Shown here one piece after another: positions 16,803 to 27,472 of a DNA stretch of 64,000 nucleotides. Source of the DNA: Pseudoduganella namucuonensis (GTDB taxonomy: Bacteria; Pseudomonadota; Gammaproteobacteria; Burkholderiales; Burkholderiaceae_D). The stretch's first letter is position 1; the number at the start of each line of letters is the position of its first letter. A model generated the notes under the pieces. That model saw only the letters and a list, made by a program, of their open reading frames with translations. It did no database searches and was not told the DNA's origin. The stretch lies in NCBI RefSeq assembly GCF_900116645.1, contig NZ_FPBO01000037.1:32715-96714 (forward strand), given 5' to 3'. Position numbers and translations under genes: made by a program.

Positions 16803-16867
16803 GGGGACAGACCCGCGACCACAGTCCCGTGCATTTGCGAAGGCGTATGGCGCTAGGGTCTGTCCCC
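16803..16867. repeat. 65-bp GGGGACAGACC palindromic repeat, copy 1
   Basis: Terminal arms GGGGACAGACCC (16803-16814) and GGGTCTGTCCCC (16856-16867) are perfect inverse complements around a partly conserved 41-base core. It fills the gap between the convergent ends of chrA and the chemoreceptor gene. Further copies occur at 26651-26715 and 37161-37227. Confidence 0.85.
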
Positions 16868-16885
16868 GGTTTTACGCCGCCGCGA

Positions 16886-19042
16886 TCAATAGGCCACGAA
16901 ACTCGCCTCCTCCAATTCGCTCATCTCGTCGGCGTGCTGGTTCAGCCGCACCAGCTTGATCGGCGTGAACTCGGCCGCTTTGGCGGGCGCCGGTTCGGCC
17001 CGCGGCGCCATCACCTTGGCGCGGACGCCGTTGAAGAAGGCCATGGCCTTGCGCAACTGCTCGGCCTGGGTATTCATCTCCTGCGCGGTCGCGGCCAGTT
17101 CCTCCGAGCTGGCGGCGTTCTGCTGGGTGGTGATGTTCAGCTGGCTGACCGCGCTGTTGATCTGCCCCACGCCCAGCGATTGCTCCTCCGACGCGGCGGC
17201 GATTTCCTGCACCAGGTCCGAGGTCCGCTTGCTCTTGGGAACCATCTGGTCCAGCAGCTTGCCCGCCTTCTCCGCCAGCACCACGCTGCCGCGCGCGACC
17301 ACGCCGATCTCCTGCGCGGCAAGCTGGCTGCGCTCGGCCAGCTTGCGCACCTGCGTCGCCACCACGGCGAAACCCTTGCCCTGGTCGCCGGCCCGCGCCG
17401 CCTCGATGGCGGCGTTCAGCGCCAGCAGGTTGGTCTGGTAGGCGATGTCGTCGATGATGCCGACCTGGCTGGCGATCTGGTTCATGGCCGTCACCGTCAC
17501 CTGCACCGCCTCGCCGCCCTCGCTGGCCTCGTGCGAGGCGCTGCTGGCCATGCCGTCCGTCACCCTGGCGTTCTCCGTGTTCTGCACGATGGACGCGGTC
17601 ATCTGCTCCAGCGAGGCGCTGGTCTGCTCCACGCTGGCCGCCTGCTCGGTGGCCGCCTGCGACAGCGACATGGCCGTCTGGCTGACCTGGCCGGACGCCG
17701 CCGCGATCGCCTGGGCGGCGACGTTCACGTCGGCCACCACCTGGCTCAGCTTGCCCACCGTGTTGTTGGTGTGGTCCTTCAGCTCCGCGAAGGCGCCCTC
17801 GTACTCGCGCTCGATCTTCTGGCTCAAGTCGCCGGACGCCATCGCGCCCATCACCCGTCCCACGTCGGACAGGCTGTCGCGCAGCTTGTCGGTCATGTGG
17901 GCGATGGCCTGCTGCACCTGGCCGATCTCGTCGCCGCGGTCGCAGGCGATGTGCACGCCCAGGTCGCCGCGCGCGATGGCGTGCGAGGCGTCCACCGTTT
18001 CCCGCAGCGGCCTGGTGATCGAGACGGTGATCAGCACGCCTATCCATCCGGCCAGCAGCGAAATCGCCGCCACCGATCCCAGCAGCGTGTAGACGGCGCG
18101 GGTCAGCCGATCGGCGCGGGCCAGCAGCAGGCCGTCCAGTTCGGTCATGGCCAGGTCCAGCAGCTTGAACTGGTTGTCGATGGCCCGGGTGAACTGGCTG
18201 ACGTATTCGGTGGCCGGGAAATCGACGCGGTCGGCATGGATCAAGTGGGTGTCCGCCAGGTTCATCGCCTGTTGCGCCTCGCCCAGGCTCTCCTCCACGA
18301 TGCGGCTGAGCTTGTCGCGCAGTTCCGGATTGGACGCGCCCGCCTTGGTGAAGGCCGTGTTCATCGCGGCGTGGTGCTCGTTGGCCTTTTCCAGCAGCGC
18401 GGACAGGGCGCCGCGCTCCTCCATGGTGACCTTCGACTGCGTCAGCATATTGGTGCCGCGCGCGCGCAAGCGGCCCAGGTCCTCCGTCAGCGCCGGCAGG
18501 TGGTATAGCGCGCCGAAGATCAGGTAATAGCTGTCGACGTCCGGGTCCAGGGTCAGCAGGAAGTGATCCGCCACCAGGTCCAGCACCGTCAGCAGCTTGG
18601 CGATCAGCGCGGTGTGCTGTTCGGTGCTGGCCTTGCCGGCGACGCGCGCGCCGGCCACGTCCGCCGCCAGGGATTTCCATTGCGCCTGCGCCTCGCTCCA
18701 CGCCGCCAGCACGGCGGGATCGTTGACACGTTCCGTCAGCAGCCGGCCGACGTTGCGGTAGCCGCGCTCGACCTCCTGCTGCTTCATGCGCAGCTCGTTG
18801 GCCTTCTCCTTGCGTCCGCCGAGCACCAGCGCGGACAAGCCGCGGCTTTGCTGGGTCAATTGCAGCGCCCGGAGCAGCGCCTTGGCCGGCACCGTGCCGC
18901 GCGTTTCGGTTCGCGCCGCGTCCAGTGTCTTGTAAGAGTCGCGCACGTACAGATAGGACGGCACACTGACCAGGACAAAGCCCATCACGGCGAGAATGGC
19001 GAACTTGCGCCACAGGAGCAAGCGGTTCAGGAAACGCATCAT
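16886..19042 (-). CDS. methyl-accepting chemotaxis protein, large sensor domain
   Basis: A 718-residue chemoreceptor. One transmembrane helix is near residues 12-31 and a second near 315-340, enclosing about 280 periplasmic residues, longer than a standard four-helix bundle. The segment LQLTQQSRGLSALVLGG resembles nitrate/nitrite-sensing (NIT) domains, a tentative match. A HAMP region follows, then the signalling domain with the conserved tip IAYQTNLLALNAAIEAARAG. The C-terminal tail is long and proline/alanine-rich. No neighbouring che gene. A weak promoter candidate lies upstream at about 19180-19210 (TATATT on the minus strand). Confidence 0.93.
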   Translation of the reverse strand: MMRFLNRLLLWRKFAILAVMGFVLVSVPSYLYVRDSYKTLDAARTETRGTVPAKALLRALQLTQQSRGLSALVLGGRKEKANELRMKQQEVERGYRNVGRLLTERVNDPAVLAAWSEAQAQWKSLAADVAGARVAGKASTEQHTALIAKLLTVLDLVADHFLLTLDPDVDSYYLIFGALYHLPALTEDLGRLRARGTNMLTQSKVTMEERGALSALLEKANEHHAAMNTAFTKAGASNPELRDKLSRIVEESLGEAQQAMNLADTHLIHADRVDFPATEYVSQFTRAIDNQFKLLDLAMTELDGLLLARADRLTRAVYTLLGSVAAISLLAGWIGVLITVSITRPLRETVDASHAIARGDLGVHIACDRGDEIGQVQQAIAHMTDKLRDSLSDVGRVMGAMASGDLSQKIEREYEGAFAELKDHTNNTVGKLSQVVADVNVAAQAIAAASGQVSQTAMSLSQAATEQAASVEQTSASLEQMTASIVQNTENARVTDGMASSASHEASEGGEAVQVTVTAMNQIASQVGIIDDIAYQTNLLALNAAIEAARAGDQGKGFAVVATQVRKLAERSQLAAQEIGVVARGSVVLAEKAGKLLDQMVPKSKRTSDLVQEIAAASEEQSLGVGQINSAVSQLNITTQQNAASSEELAATAQEMNTQAEQLRKAMAFFNGVRAKVMAPRAEPAPAKAAEFTPIKLVRLNQHADEMSELEEASFVAY

Positions 19043-19335
19043 GAAAAACCTCCGTATGAGTCAGGACTGCGACAAGCGAACGCGGGCCAACAGCGGCTGC
19101 GCGCGGCGGCGCAGGCCGGACAAAATCGGACTAATGCAGGAGCTGGGAGACGGGTGGCTTGCGCGGAACAGGCAGCCTTCGAGATGCAATATAGCATCGA
19201 AAAATGTGCCTAAAAGAATATTATTAAGGCAGCGCAATGTGTGCCTCCTGGTTACAACAATGTGACAGTTCGAGAGAATATCGGCCCGGGAATATGCTAC
19301 CGGCGAAGCGAATTGTCCTGATCAAGTTGGCGTCC
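19043..19335. other. intergenic stretch before the repeat array, no gene seen
   Basis: No credible coding frame. An imperfect dyad GATGC-AATATA-GCATC sits near 19182-19197, its centre giving a TATATT -10-like hexamer on the minus strand that could serve the chemoreceptor gene. The A/T content is higher than the flanks. Confidence 0.4.
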
Positions 19336-19731
19336 GTGGCGAACGTACCAGGCCCGCGAACACCCGCGGACCAGGCACTCGGCGACGCCCGCCGTACGCC
19401 GGCAAACCACCGCCGCCACAAGTGCCTGGTTCGCGTCCTGTGCGAGCCAGGTACCGAATCCGCGCCCGTGGCGAACGTACCAGGCCCGCGAACACCCGCG
19501 GACCAGGCACTCGGCAACGCCCGCGGTACGCCGGCAGGCCACCGCCACCACAAGTGCCTGGTTCGCGTCTTGTGCGAGCCAGGTACCGAATCCGCGCCCG
19601 TGGCGAACGTACCAGGCCCGCGAACACCCGCGGACCAGGCACTCGGCGACGCCCGCGGTACGCCGGCAGACCACCGCCGCCACAAGTGCCTGGTTCGCGT
19701 TTTGTGCGAGCCAGGTACCAAATCCGCGCCC
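19336..19731. repeat. three tandem copies of a 132-bp palindromic repeat
   Basis: Copies start at 19336, 19468 and 19600, each opening GTGGCGAACGTACCAGGC and differing at only a few positions. Each unit contains CGCGGACCAGGCACT (copy 1: 19365-19379), which pairs with AGTGCCTGGTTCGCG (19421-19435) at 14 of 15 positions. A second hairpin is formed by CCTGGTTCGCG and TGCGAGCCAGG. Since 132 is divisible by three, frames stay open through the array on both strands, which I regard as spurious. Two related units lie at 22710-22915. Confidence 0.92.
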
Positions 19732-19804
19732 GAAGCGCCCCGCCTCCACTGCTCAGTTGGCTATAATGCCAACACTGCCAGCCCCGCAACCATGAAGGAT
19801 CGTC

Positions 19805-20317
19805 ATGACCCGCCACCTTACGCTGACAGCGGCCCGCCTCGCCGCCGCCGCGCTTGTCGCCCTGCCCGCATACGCCGCCGCCGACAGCGGCGACTGGTTC
19901 CAAACCCTGGACAACAAGCCCCTGGCCGAACTGTGGATCAATCCCGGCTTCTATTCCTACCACTTCAAGCGCGACCGCGACCTCAACGACAGCAACCCCG
20001 GCCTGGGCGGCGAGTACCGCTTTTCCACGGTGGCGTCGGTCACAGCCGGACGCTTCTATAATAGCGACCGCGAGTATTCGAACTACGCCGGCGTGTACTA
20101 CCAGCCCTTCGCGGTCGGCCCAGTGCGTCTCGGCGCCGTGCTCGGCGCCTTCGACGGCTACCCCAGGGCGCGCAACGGCGGCTGGTTCCCCGCCGTGATC
20201 CCCACCATGAGCTTCGAATACAAGCGCGTGGGCGCCAACATCGCCATCATCCCCGGCTACAAGGACCGGCTGTATGGCGCCGTGTCGGTGCAGCTCAAAC
20301 TGAAGGTTTTTGACTGA
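19805..20317 (+). CDS. small outer-membrane beta-barrel-like protein, unknown function
   Basis: A 170-residue secreted protein. A signal peptide ends near PAYAAADS. The mature part alternates strand-like segments typical of an eight-stranded barrel: INPGFYSYHFKRD, GLGGEYRFSTVASVTAGRFYN, YAGVYYQPFAVGPVRLGAV, FPAVIPTMSFEYKRVGANI and a final VQLKLKVFD. The overall pattern resembles uncharacterised phage- and Proteobacteria-borne outer-membrane proteins, with a distant flavour of PagP/PagL-sized lipid A enzymes, but no catalytic motif is identifiable. AAGGA precedes the ATG. The gene is enclosed between two repeat arrays. Confidence 0.75.
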   Translation: MTRHLTLTAARLAAAALVALPAYAAADSGDWFQTLDNKPLAELWINPGFYSYHFKRDRDLNDSNPGLGGEYRFSTVASVTAGRFYNSDREYSNYAGVYYQPFAVGPVRLGAVLGAFDGYPRARNGGWFPAVIPTMSFEYKRVGANIAIIPGYKDRLYGAVSVQLKLKVFD

Positions 20318-20393
20318 AATTTCCATCCATAAGTAGCATGGCCCCACTCCCCCCTTCATGCGATGATGTGGGGACTTAGTTGACAAGTTGATC

Positions 20394-22706
20394 ATGAATT
20401 CCAGCGCCAAGCTTCCTCCCGAACTTTCCCCGCCCAGCGATCCCGCCAGCGACTTCGCGCGATTGGAGGCCTACATCGGCGAAGGAGCGCGCGACGGCGA
20501 GGAGCGGCAACAGGCCTTGGCCGCGCTGGCGCGGCTGCGGGCCGAACAGGACGAGCTGCGCCACAAGCTGGCGCGCGCCGAGGGCTTCTTCGCCGGCTTC
20601 GCCGAGCACTCGCCGTCGCCGCTGTGGGTCAAGGACGCGCAGGGCCGCTACGTGATGGGCAACCAGGCCCTGCTCAACTACTTCGGCGTCGAGCAACCCG
20701 GCATCGAGGGCAAGCACGACACGGACTTCTGGCCGCCGGACGTGCAGCACACGCTGGCCGGGCACGACCGACGCGTGCTGCGCGACAAGCAGGTGGTGAA
20801 GACGCTGGAGACGACCGACGACGGCCAGCGCCATTGGCTGGTGCACCGTTTCCCGCTGGACGTGGGCGGCGAGGTCTTCCTGGGCGGCTCCGCCATCGAG
20901 ATGACCAACGAGGTGGAAAAGGAGCGCGCGCTGGTGCGGCACGACAGCTTCTATGTGCTGCTGTCGCGCCTGACGGCGGTGGTGTCGCGCGCCAGGACGC
21001 TGGAGGCCCTGTGCCTGGAAACCTGCCGCGTCACGGCCAGCCAGCCGGGCGTGCGGATCGCCGACATCTGCCGCTGCGAGGACGTGGGCAGCCGGCTGCG
21101 CATGTTCACGTCGGTGGAGCGCGACGGCGCGGAGCGCAACTGGGAGATCGGCGACGACGCGCAGGAGGCGGACTGGTTTTCGCCCGAGCTGGCGTCGATC
21201 GCGCTGCGCACCGGCAAAATGCAGTTCTCCAACACGCTGAACCAGGGCTGCCAGCGGCGCGGCATCGCGTCCTGCATGGCGATCCCGCTGTTCGCCAACA
21301 ACAAGCCCTGGGGCGTGCTGTCGCTGTACACGCCGCAGGACGAGCTGTTCGACGCCTTCTACCAGGAACGCGCGGGCGAGATCGGCACCGAGCTCGGCTT
21401 CGGCATCGAGCGGCTGGTCAACACCGCCGAACTGTACCGGCTGGCCCGCACCAATCCGCTCACCGGGCTGCCCAGCCGCGTGCACTTCGAGGAACAGATC
21501 GCCGCGCTGGCGGCGGCCGAGGCGCGCGGCACGGTGCTGCTCATCAACATCAACCGCTTCGACGAAATCAGCTCCGCCTACGGCAACGGCGCCGCCATCG
21601 GCCTGATGCGCGCCATCGCGCAGCGGCTGAACATGGAAGTGGCGTCGCGCATGGTGCTGTCCCACATCGGCATCGGCCGCTTCGCGCTGTTCCTGGGCGC
21701 CGACGAGGGCGTCTCGCCGCTGGCCTACGTCCGCGACACCATCGTGCCGCTGCTGCAGGGCTCGTATCACGTGGACGACCACCGGATCTGGTGCACCATC
21801 AACGCGGGCGCGGCGGCGTTGCCGGAGGACGGCACCTCGGCCGACGCGCTGCTGGTGAAGGCCTGGGACGCGCTGGCGAGCGCGCGCGCCAAGGAAGAAC
21901 GCTTCGGCTTCTACGACCGCCACGCCGACCAGGCCCTGGCGCGCGAACTGAGCCTGGAGTCCGAACTGCGCGACGCCATCGTGCGGCGCGAGTTCGTCAA
22001 CTACTACCAGCCCAAGATCGACATGAAGACCGGAAAGCTTGCGGGCGCCGAGGCGCTGGTGCGGTGGAACCATCCGGTGCGCGGCATCGTGTCGCCGGCC
22101 GAGTTCGTGCCGGTGCTGGAGCGCAGCGGCTTGGTGATCGCGGCGGGCCGGCAGGTGATGGAGCAAGCCATGCGCGACTGGCGCGAGTGGCACGAGGCGG
22201 GGCTGAAACCGCCGCAGATCGCCGTCAACGTGGCGCCCGCGCAATTCCGCTGCGACAGCCTGATCGGCGACATCGAGCGGGTGCTGCGCATGGCCGACCC
22301 GGCCCTGCGGCCGCTGTCCATCGAGATCACGGAAAGCAGCCTGGTGGCGGACCACGCGCGGGTGGTGGAGATACTCACCCGTCTGCGCAGCCTGGGCGTG
22401 CCGATCGCGATAGACGATTTCGGCACCGGGTACTCGTCGCTGGCCTACCTGGTGACGCTGCCGGTGGACGTGCTGAAGATAGACCGCTCCTTCGTGATGA
22501 AGATGGCGCACGACGCCGGCTACATGGGGTTGATCAGCACCATCGTCTCGCTGGCGCACAACCTGGACTTGAAGGTGGTGGCCGAGGGCATAGAGACGGA
22601 AGAGGAAGCCAAGCTGCTGAAGCTGTTGCGCTGCGAGCAAGGGCAAGGCTACCTGTACAGCCGCCCCATCCCCGCCGCCGACTTCGCCGCCCTGCTAAGC
22701 CGCTGA
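20394..22706 (+). CDS. PAS-GAF-degenerate GGDEF-EAL c-di-GMP phosphodiesterase
   Basis: A 770-residue cytoplasmic signalling protein. Order: PAS at about 62-175 (PSPLWVKDAQGRYVMGNQ), GAF at about 185-345, a degenerate GGDEF domain (NPLTGLPSRVHFEEQI; active loop GIGRF at 426-430 instead of GGDEF) and an EAL domain from about 520. The EAL domain looks active: EALVRW at 553-558, EITES, DDFGTGYSS, KIDRSF and EGIE are present. Hence it should hydrolyse c-di-GMP, with the dead cyclase domain possibly binding GTP as a regulator. A TTG-initiated frame starts two codons earlier, but ATG is preferred. Confidence 0.92.
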   Translation: MNSSAKLPPELSPPSDPASDFARLEAYIGEGARDGEERQQALAALARLRAEQDELRHKLARAEGFFAGFAEHSPSPLWVKDAQGRYVMGNQALLNYFGVEQPGIEGKHDTDFWPPDVQHTLAGHDRRVLRDKQVVKTLETTDDGQRHWLVHRFPLDVGGEVFLGGSAIEMTNEVEKERALVRHDSFYVLLSRLTAVVSRARTLEALCLETCRVTASQPGVRIADICRCEDVGSRLRMFTSVERDGAERNWEIGDDAQEADWFSPELASIALRTGKMQFSNTLNQGCQRRGIASCMAIPLFANNKPWGVLSLYTPQDELFDAFYQERAGEIGTELGFGIERLVNTAELYRLARTNPLTGLPSRVHFEEQIAALAAAEARGTVLLININRFDEISSAYGNGAAIGLMRAIAQRLNMEVASRMVLSHIGIGRFALFLGADEGVSPLAYVRDTIVPLLQGSYHVDDHRIWCTINAGAAALPEDGTSADALLVKAWDALASARAKEERFGFYDRHADQALARELSLESELRDAIVRREFVNYYQPKIDMKTGKLAGAEALVRWNHPVRGIVSPAEFVPVLERSGLVIAAGRQVMEQAMRDWREWHEAGLKPPQIAVNVAPAQFRCDSLIGDIERVLRMADPALRPLSIEITESSLVADHARVVEILTRLRSLGVPIAIDDFGTGYSSLAYLVTLPVDVLKIDRSFVMKMAHDAGYMGLISTIVSLAHNLDLKVVAEGIETEEEAKLLKLLRCEQGQGYLYSRPIPAADFAALLSR

Positions 22707-22709
22707 AAG

Positions 22710-22915
22710 GCCACCGCCGCGTCAAGTGCCTGGTTCGCGTTTTGTGCGAGCCAGGTACCGAATCCGCGCCAGTGGCGAACGTACCAGGCCCGCTAAACCC
22801 CGCGGACCTGGCACTCGGCGGCGTCAGCATTCCAGCCAGAGCACCACCGGCGCGTCAAGTGCCTGGTTCGCGTTTTGCGCGAGCCAGGTACCGAATCCGC
22901 GGCAGTGGCGAAGGC
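22710..22915. repeat. second locus of the 132-bp palindromic repeat, about 1.5 units
   Basis: AAGTGCCTGGTTCGCG occurs at 22724 and again at 22857, a spacing of 133 bases. Between them are the GTACCAGGCCCGC and CGCGGACCTGGCACTCGG blocks of the unit in the 19336-19731 array, in the same orientation. The sequences have diverged more than in the first array. The element fills the gap between the convergent phosphodiesterase and EF-G genes. Confidence 0.88.
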
Positions 22916-22921
22916 CAACGC

Positions 22922-25036
<2,115 letters not shown>

Positions 25037-25201
25037 CACAATCTCCTTTGAACGAGAACCCGGCGGCGGGGTCGTCGTTGATTCTAACAGCAACGGAGTA
25101 CACACGTATGGCGGACCGCCGGGTATTTCACGCCCAGCCGTGCGCCCTATTTTCCTCGAAACAATATACTGCGAACCAACCAACACTATCAATCAGCCAT
25201 T

Positions 25202-26293
25202 ATGAGACCACGCGCATCGACGTTCCTCCTCGCCGCCCTGCTGCCCTACGCGGCGCAGGCGCAGACGCCGTCCGAAATCGAGACGCTGCTGGAGCGTTGT
25301 GCCGCCCTGGGCGACGCCAGCGCGCGCCTGGCCTGCTACGACGCGCTGGCGAAAAAGGCCCCGCTGGCCTCCACCCCGCCGCCGGCGCACGCCGCGCCCG
25401 GCAGCCAGCCGGCGGCCGCCGTGATCGGTTCGGCGGTCGCCGCCGCCAGGGCGGAGGCGGCGCCCACCGCGATGGAGGCCGTGAAGGAGGCCGAGCCCGA
25501 GAAGGAACTGTCGCGCATGGTGCAGCGCTGGGAACTGGACCAGCCGTCCAAGCGCGGCGTGTTCTCCTTCCGTCCGCACCACGACACCTACCTGCTGCTG
25601 GCCAACTACAGCAACAGCACCAACGACAGCCCTTTCCGCGACACCACGCCGGCCGGGCTGAAGTCGCAGCGCGTGGAGCTGAGCTACCAGCTCAGTTTCA
25701 AGATGAAGATGATGGAGGAGATCGCCAACACACCGTTCGACTTGTGGTTCGCCTACACACAGCGCAGCTTCTGGCAGGCCTACAACCGGTCCGCCTCCAG
25801 CCCCTTCCGCGAAACCAATTACCAGCCCGAGCTGATCTTCTCGTCGCCGCTGCTGGTGGGCGTGGGCGAGGCGCGGCTACGGTACGTGAACTTCGGGCTG
25901 GTGCACCAGTCGAACGGGCAGACCTCGACCTTGTCGCGCAGCTGGAACCGGGTGTATGGCGAGATCGGCGGCGAGTTCGGGCATTTCAACGCCACGCTGC
26001 GGATGTGGAAGCGGCTGGACAACGCCAAGTCGGACAACGACAACATCGACATCAACCAGTTCATGGGCCACAGCGAGCTGCGCGTGGCCTACCGCAACGC
26101 CGGGCACGAGTATTCCTTGATGGCGCGCCGCAACCTGAACACCGACCACGGTGCGTTGCAGCTGGGCTGGTCGTTCCCCTTGCGGGACAACCTGAAGGGC
26201 TATGTCCAGGGATTTTCCGGCTACGGCCAGAGCCTGATCGACTACAACTACGCGCAGATGTCGATAGGCGCCGGCGTGCTGGTGGATTTCTGA
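25202..26293 (+). CDS. pldA: outer-membrane phospholipase A (OMPLA)
   Basis: A 363-residue outer-membrane phospholipase A. A signal peptide is followed by an N-terminal extension with a CAALGDASARLACYDALA motif and a low-complexity Ala/Pro stretch, then the 12-stranded barrel. The catalytic triad is recognisable in LVHQSNGQTSTLSRSWNR: His and Ser two residues apart and Asn 14 after His, the same spacing as His142, Ser144 and Asn156 of E. coli OMPLA. YTQRSFWQAYN and ETNYQPELIF are family signatures, and the chain ends in Phe. It hydrolyses phospholipids in the outer leaflet and is active as a dimer under membrane stress. Confidence 0.92.
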   Translation: MRPRASTFLLAALLPYAAQAQTPSEIETLLERCAALGDASARLACYDALAKKAPLASTPPPAHAAPGSQPAAAVIGSAVAAARAEAAPTAMEAVKEAEPEKELSRMVQRWELDQPSKRGVFSFRPHHDTYLLLANYSNSTNDSPFRDTTPAGLKSQRVELSYQLSFKMKMMEEIANTPFDLWFAYTQRSFWQAYNRSASSPFRETNYQPELIFSSPLLVGVGEARLRYVNFGLVHQSNGQTSTLSRSWNRVYGEIGGEFGHFNATLRMWKRLDNAKSDNDNIDINQFMGHSELRVAYRNAGHEYSLMARRNLNTDHGALQLGWSFPLRDNLKGYVQGFSGYGQSLIDYNYAQMSIGAGVLVDF

Positions 26294-26303
26294 GGCTGGT
26301 TGC

Positions 26304-26504
26304 CTAGCGGCCCGGCGAACCGCGCAGCACGCGGGCCGGCAGCATGACGATGGCGCGCAGCAGCTCGAACACGGCCTCCACGCCGACGCCGATCAGCCGG
26401 AACGGCAGCAAGATCAGCCAGACCAGCGGATACAGCACGAGCGCCAGCAAGGCCAGCGGCCAACACAGGAACAGCAGGACCAGCCAAAACAGGAAACTCA
26501 GCAT
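26304..26504 (-). CDS. small hydrophobic membrane protein, 66 aa
   Basis: A 66-residue protein with two closely spaced hydrophobic helices (about 3-24 and 26-50) and a short basic C-terminus (RVLRGSPGR). TGGAG lies 8 bases before the ATG. It is convergent with pldA, separated by 10 bases. It resembles conserved short membrane proteins of Oxalobacteraceae, with no function known to me. Its length and clean ribosome site argue for a real gene. Confidence 0.65.
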   Translation of the reverse strand: MLSFLFWLVLLFLCWPLALLALVLYPLVWLILLPFRLIGVGVEAVFELLRAIVMLPARVLRGSPGR

Positions 26505-26650
26505 AATACGCTCCAGGCAAAAGTGCTACATCGATAAGCGTACTGTAGTTCGCCGCGCCCGGCCAGGCAATTCCCGTGCGATCAATTGCGGCTGGGCGCG
26601 ACCAGCTGCGCGAATACGGGGGCGAACGGCGCAACCCTGACGCAAAATCA

Positions 26651-26715
26651 GGGGACAGACCCGCGGTCGGCGCCCCATCACTTCGCGAAGACGCGTGGCG
26701 CGGGGGTCTGTCCCC
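26651..26715. repeat. 65-bp GGGGACAGACC palindromic repeat, copy 2
   Basis: Perfect terminal arms GGGGACAGACCC (26651-26662) and GGGTCTGTCCCC (26704-26715). The reverse complement of the core shares CGCGCCACGC and the terminal pattern with copies 1 and 3. It lies just past the 3' end of the TetR gene. Confidence 0.85.
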
Positions 26716-26736
26716 GGTGCAGGCCGACGGCCGCTT

Positions 26737-27378
26737 TCAGGCGACCGGATTCTTCAGCGACAACAGGATCGCCGTCACCGCCGCCTTGAACAGCTCGTCC
26801 GGATGCTCCTCCTTCAGGTAATACCCCTTCAGCTCCAGACTGGCGATGCCGTGCAGAGACGCCCACAGCAGCCGCGCCGCGGCGGACGCGCTCGACCGCG
26901 GCAGCAGTCCCGCCTCCATGCAGCGCTCGAACTGCCGCTTCAGCGGCTTGAAGGTCTCCCACGCCGCCACGCGCGACTCCAGCGGCGGAATGAAGCCGGC
27001 GATGGCGTCGCCAAACATCACCAGGTAATAGCTGGGATTACGGCGTGCGTAATCCAGGTAGGCGCGCGCGCAGATCCACACGCCCTGCAACGCGTCCACC
27101 TTGGCCAGCTCCGGCTCGGTGCGATCGAAATCCTGCTTCAGGCGGGCGCATCCCTCCAGGTACAGCGCGTTCGACAAGCCGTCCTTGCCCCCGAAAATCG
27201 AATACAGCAGCGTGGTCGAGCAATTGACCGCCTCGGCCACCCTGCGCACGGTCAGCGCCGCCGGCCCCTCCTCCACCAATAGGCGGCTGGCGGCCTCGAG
27301 CATGCCCTGGCGCAGCGCGCCGCGCAAATCCTCCTGCTCCTGTTTGAAATCGACGGTCTTTGCTTTTGTTGCGTTCAT
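26737..27378 (-). CDS. TetR-family transcriptional regulator
   Basis: A 213-residue TetR-type repressor. The DNA-binding helix-turn-helix spans roughly residues 20-70 with ALTVRRVAEAVNCSTTLLYSIFGGKDGL; the remainder is the all-helical ligand-binding domain (WHG-type pattern near LLWASLHGIASLELKGYY). It is divergent from the nitronate monooxygenase gene. Two dyads in the 94-base gap are likely operators, so it probably represses the oxidoreductase and itself. The inducer is unknown. Confidence 0.92.
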   Translation of the reverse strand: MNATKAKTVDFKQEQEDLRGALRQGMLEAASRLLVEEGPAALTVRRVAEAVNCSTTLLYSIFGGKDGLSNALYLEGCARLKQDFDRTEPELAKVDALQGVWICARAYLDYARRNPSYYLVMFGDAIAGFIPPLESRVAAWETFKPLKRQFERCMEAGLLPRSSASAAARLLWASLHGIASLELKGYYLKEEHPDELFKAAVTAILLSLKNPVA

Positions 27379-27400
27379 GGGATTCCATTAAAAATCACTG

Positions 27401-27436
27401 GAAAAAACAACGTTTTTTCTGATAACATCGTATCAG
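27401..27436. promoter_or_regulatory. putative TetR operator: two adjacent dyads
   Basis: GAAAAAAC (27401-27408) and GTTTTTTC (27412-27419) flank a three-base centre. CTGATA (27419-27424) and TATCAG (27431-27436) form a second perfect dyad directly abutting it. Both lie in the divergent TetR/oxidoreductase intergenic region. Confidence 0.5.
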
Positions 27437-27472
27437 ACTTCAGACAACCCAGGCTTAAATCAAGGAGCTCAC

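Noticed and set aside
19336..19731. CRISPR array
   Set aside because: Units are 132-base contiguous tandem copies with no unique spacers, and no cas genes are present.
19237..20061. Repeat-encoded protein with 44-residue units across the 132-bp array
   Set aside because: The frame is open only because 132 is divisible by three; no ribosome site and it runs into another gene out of frame.
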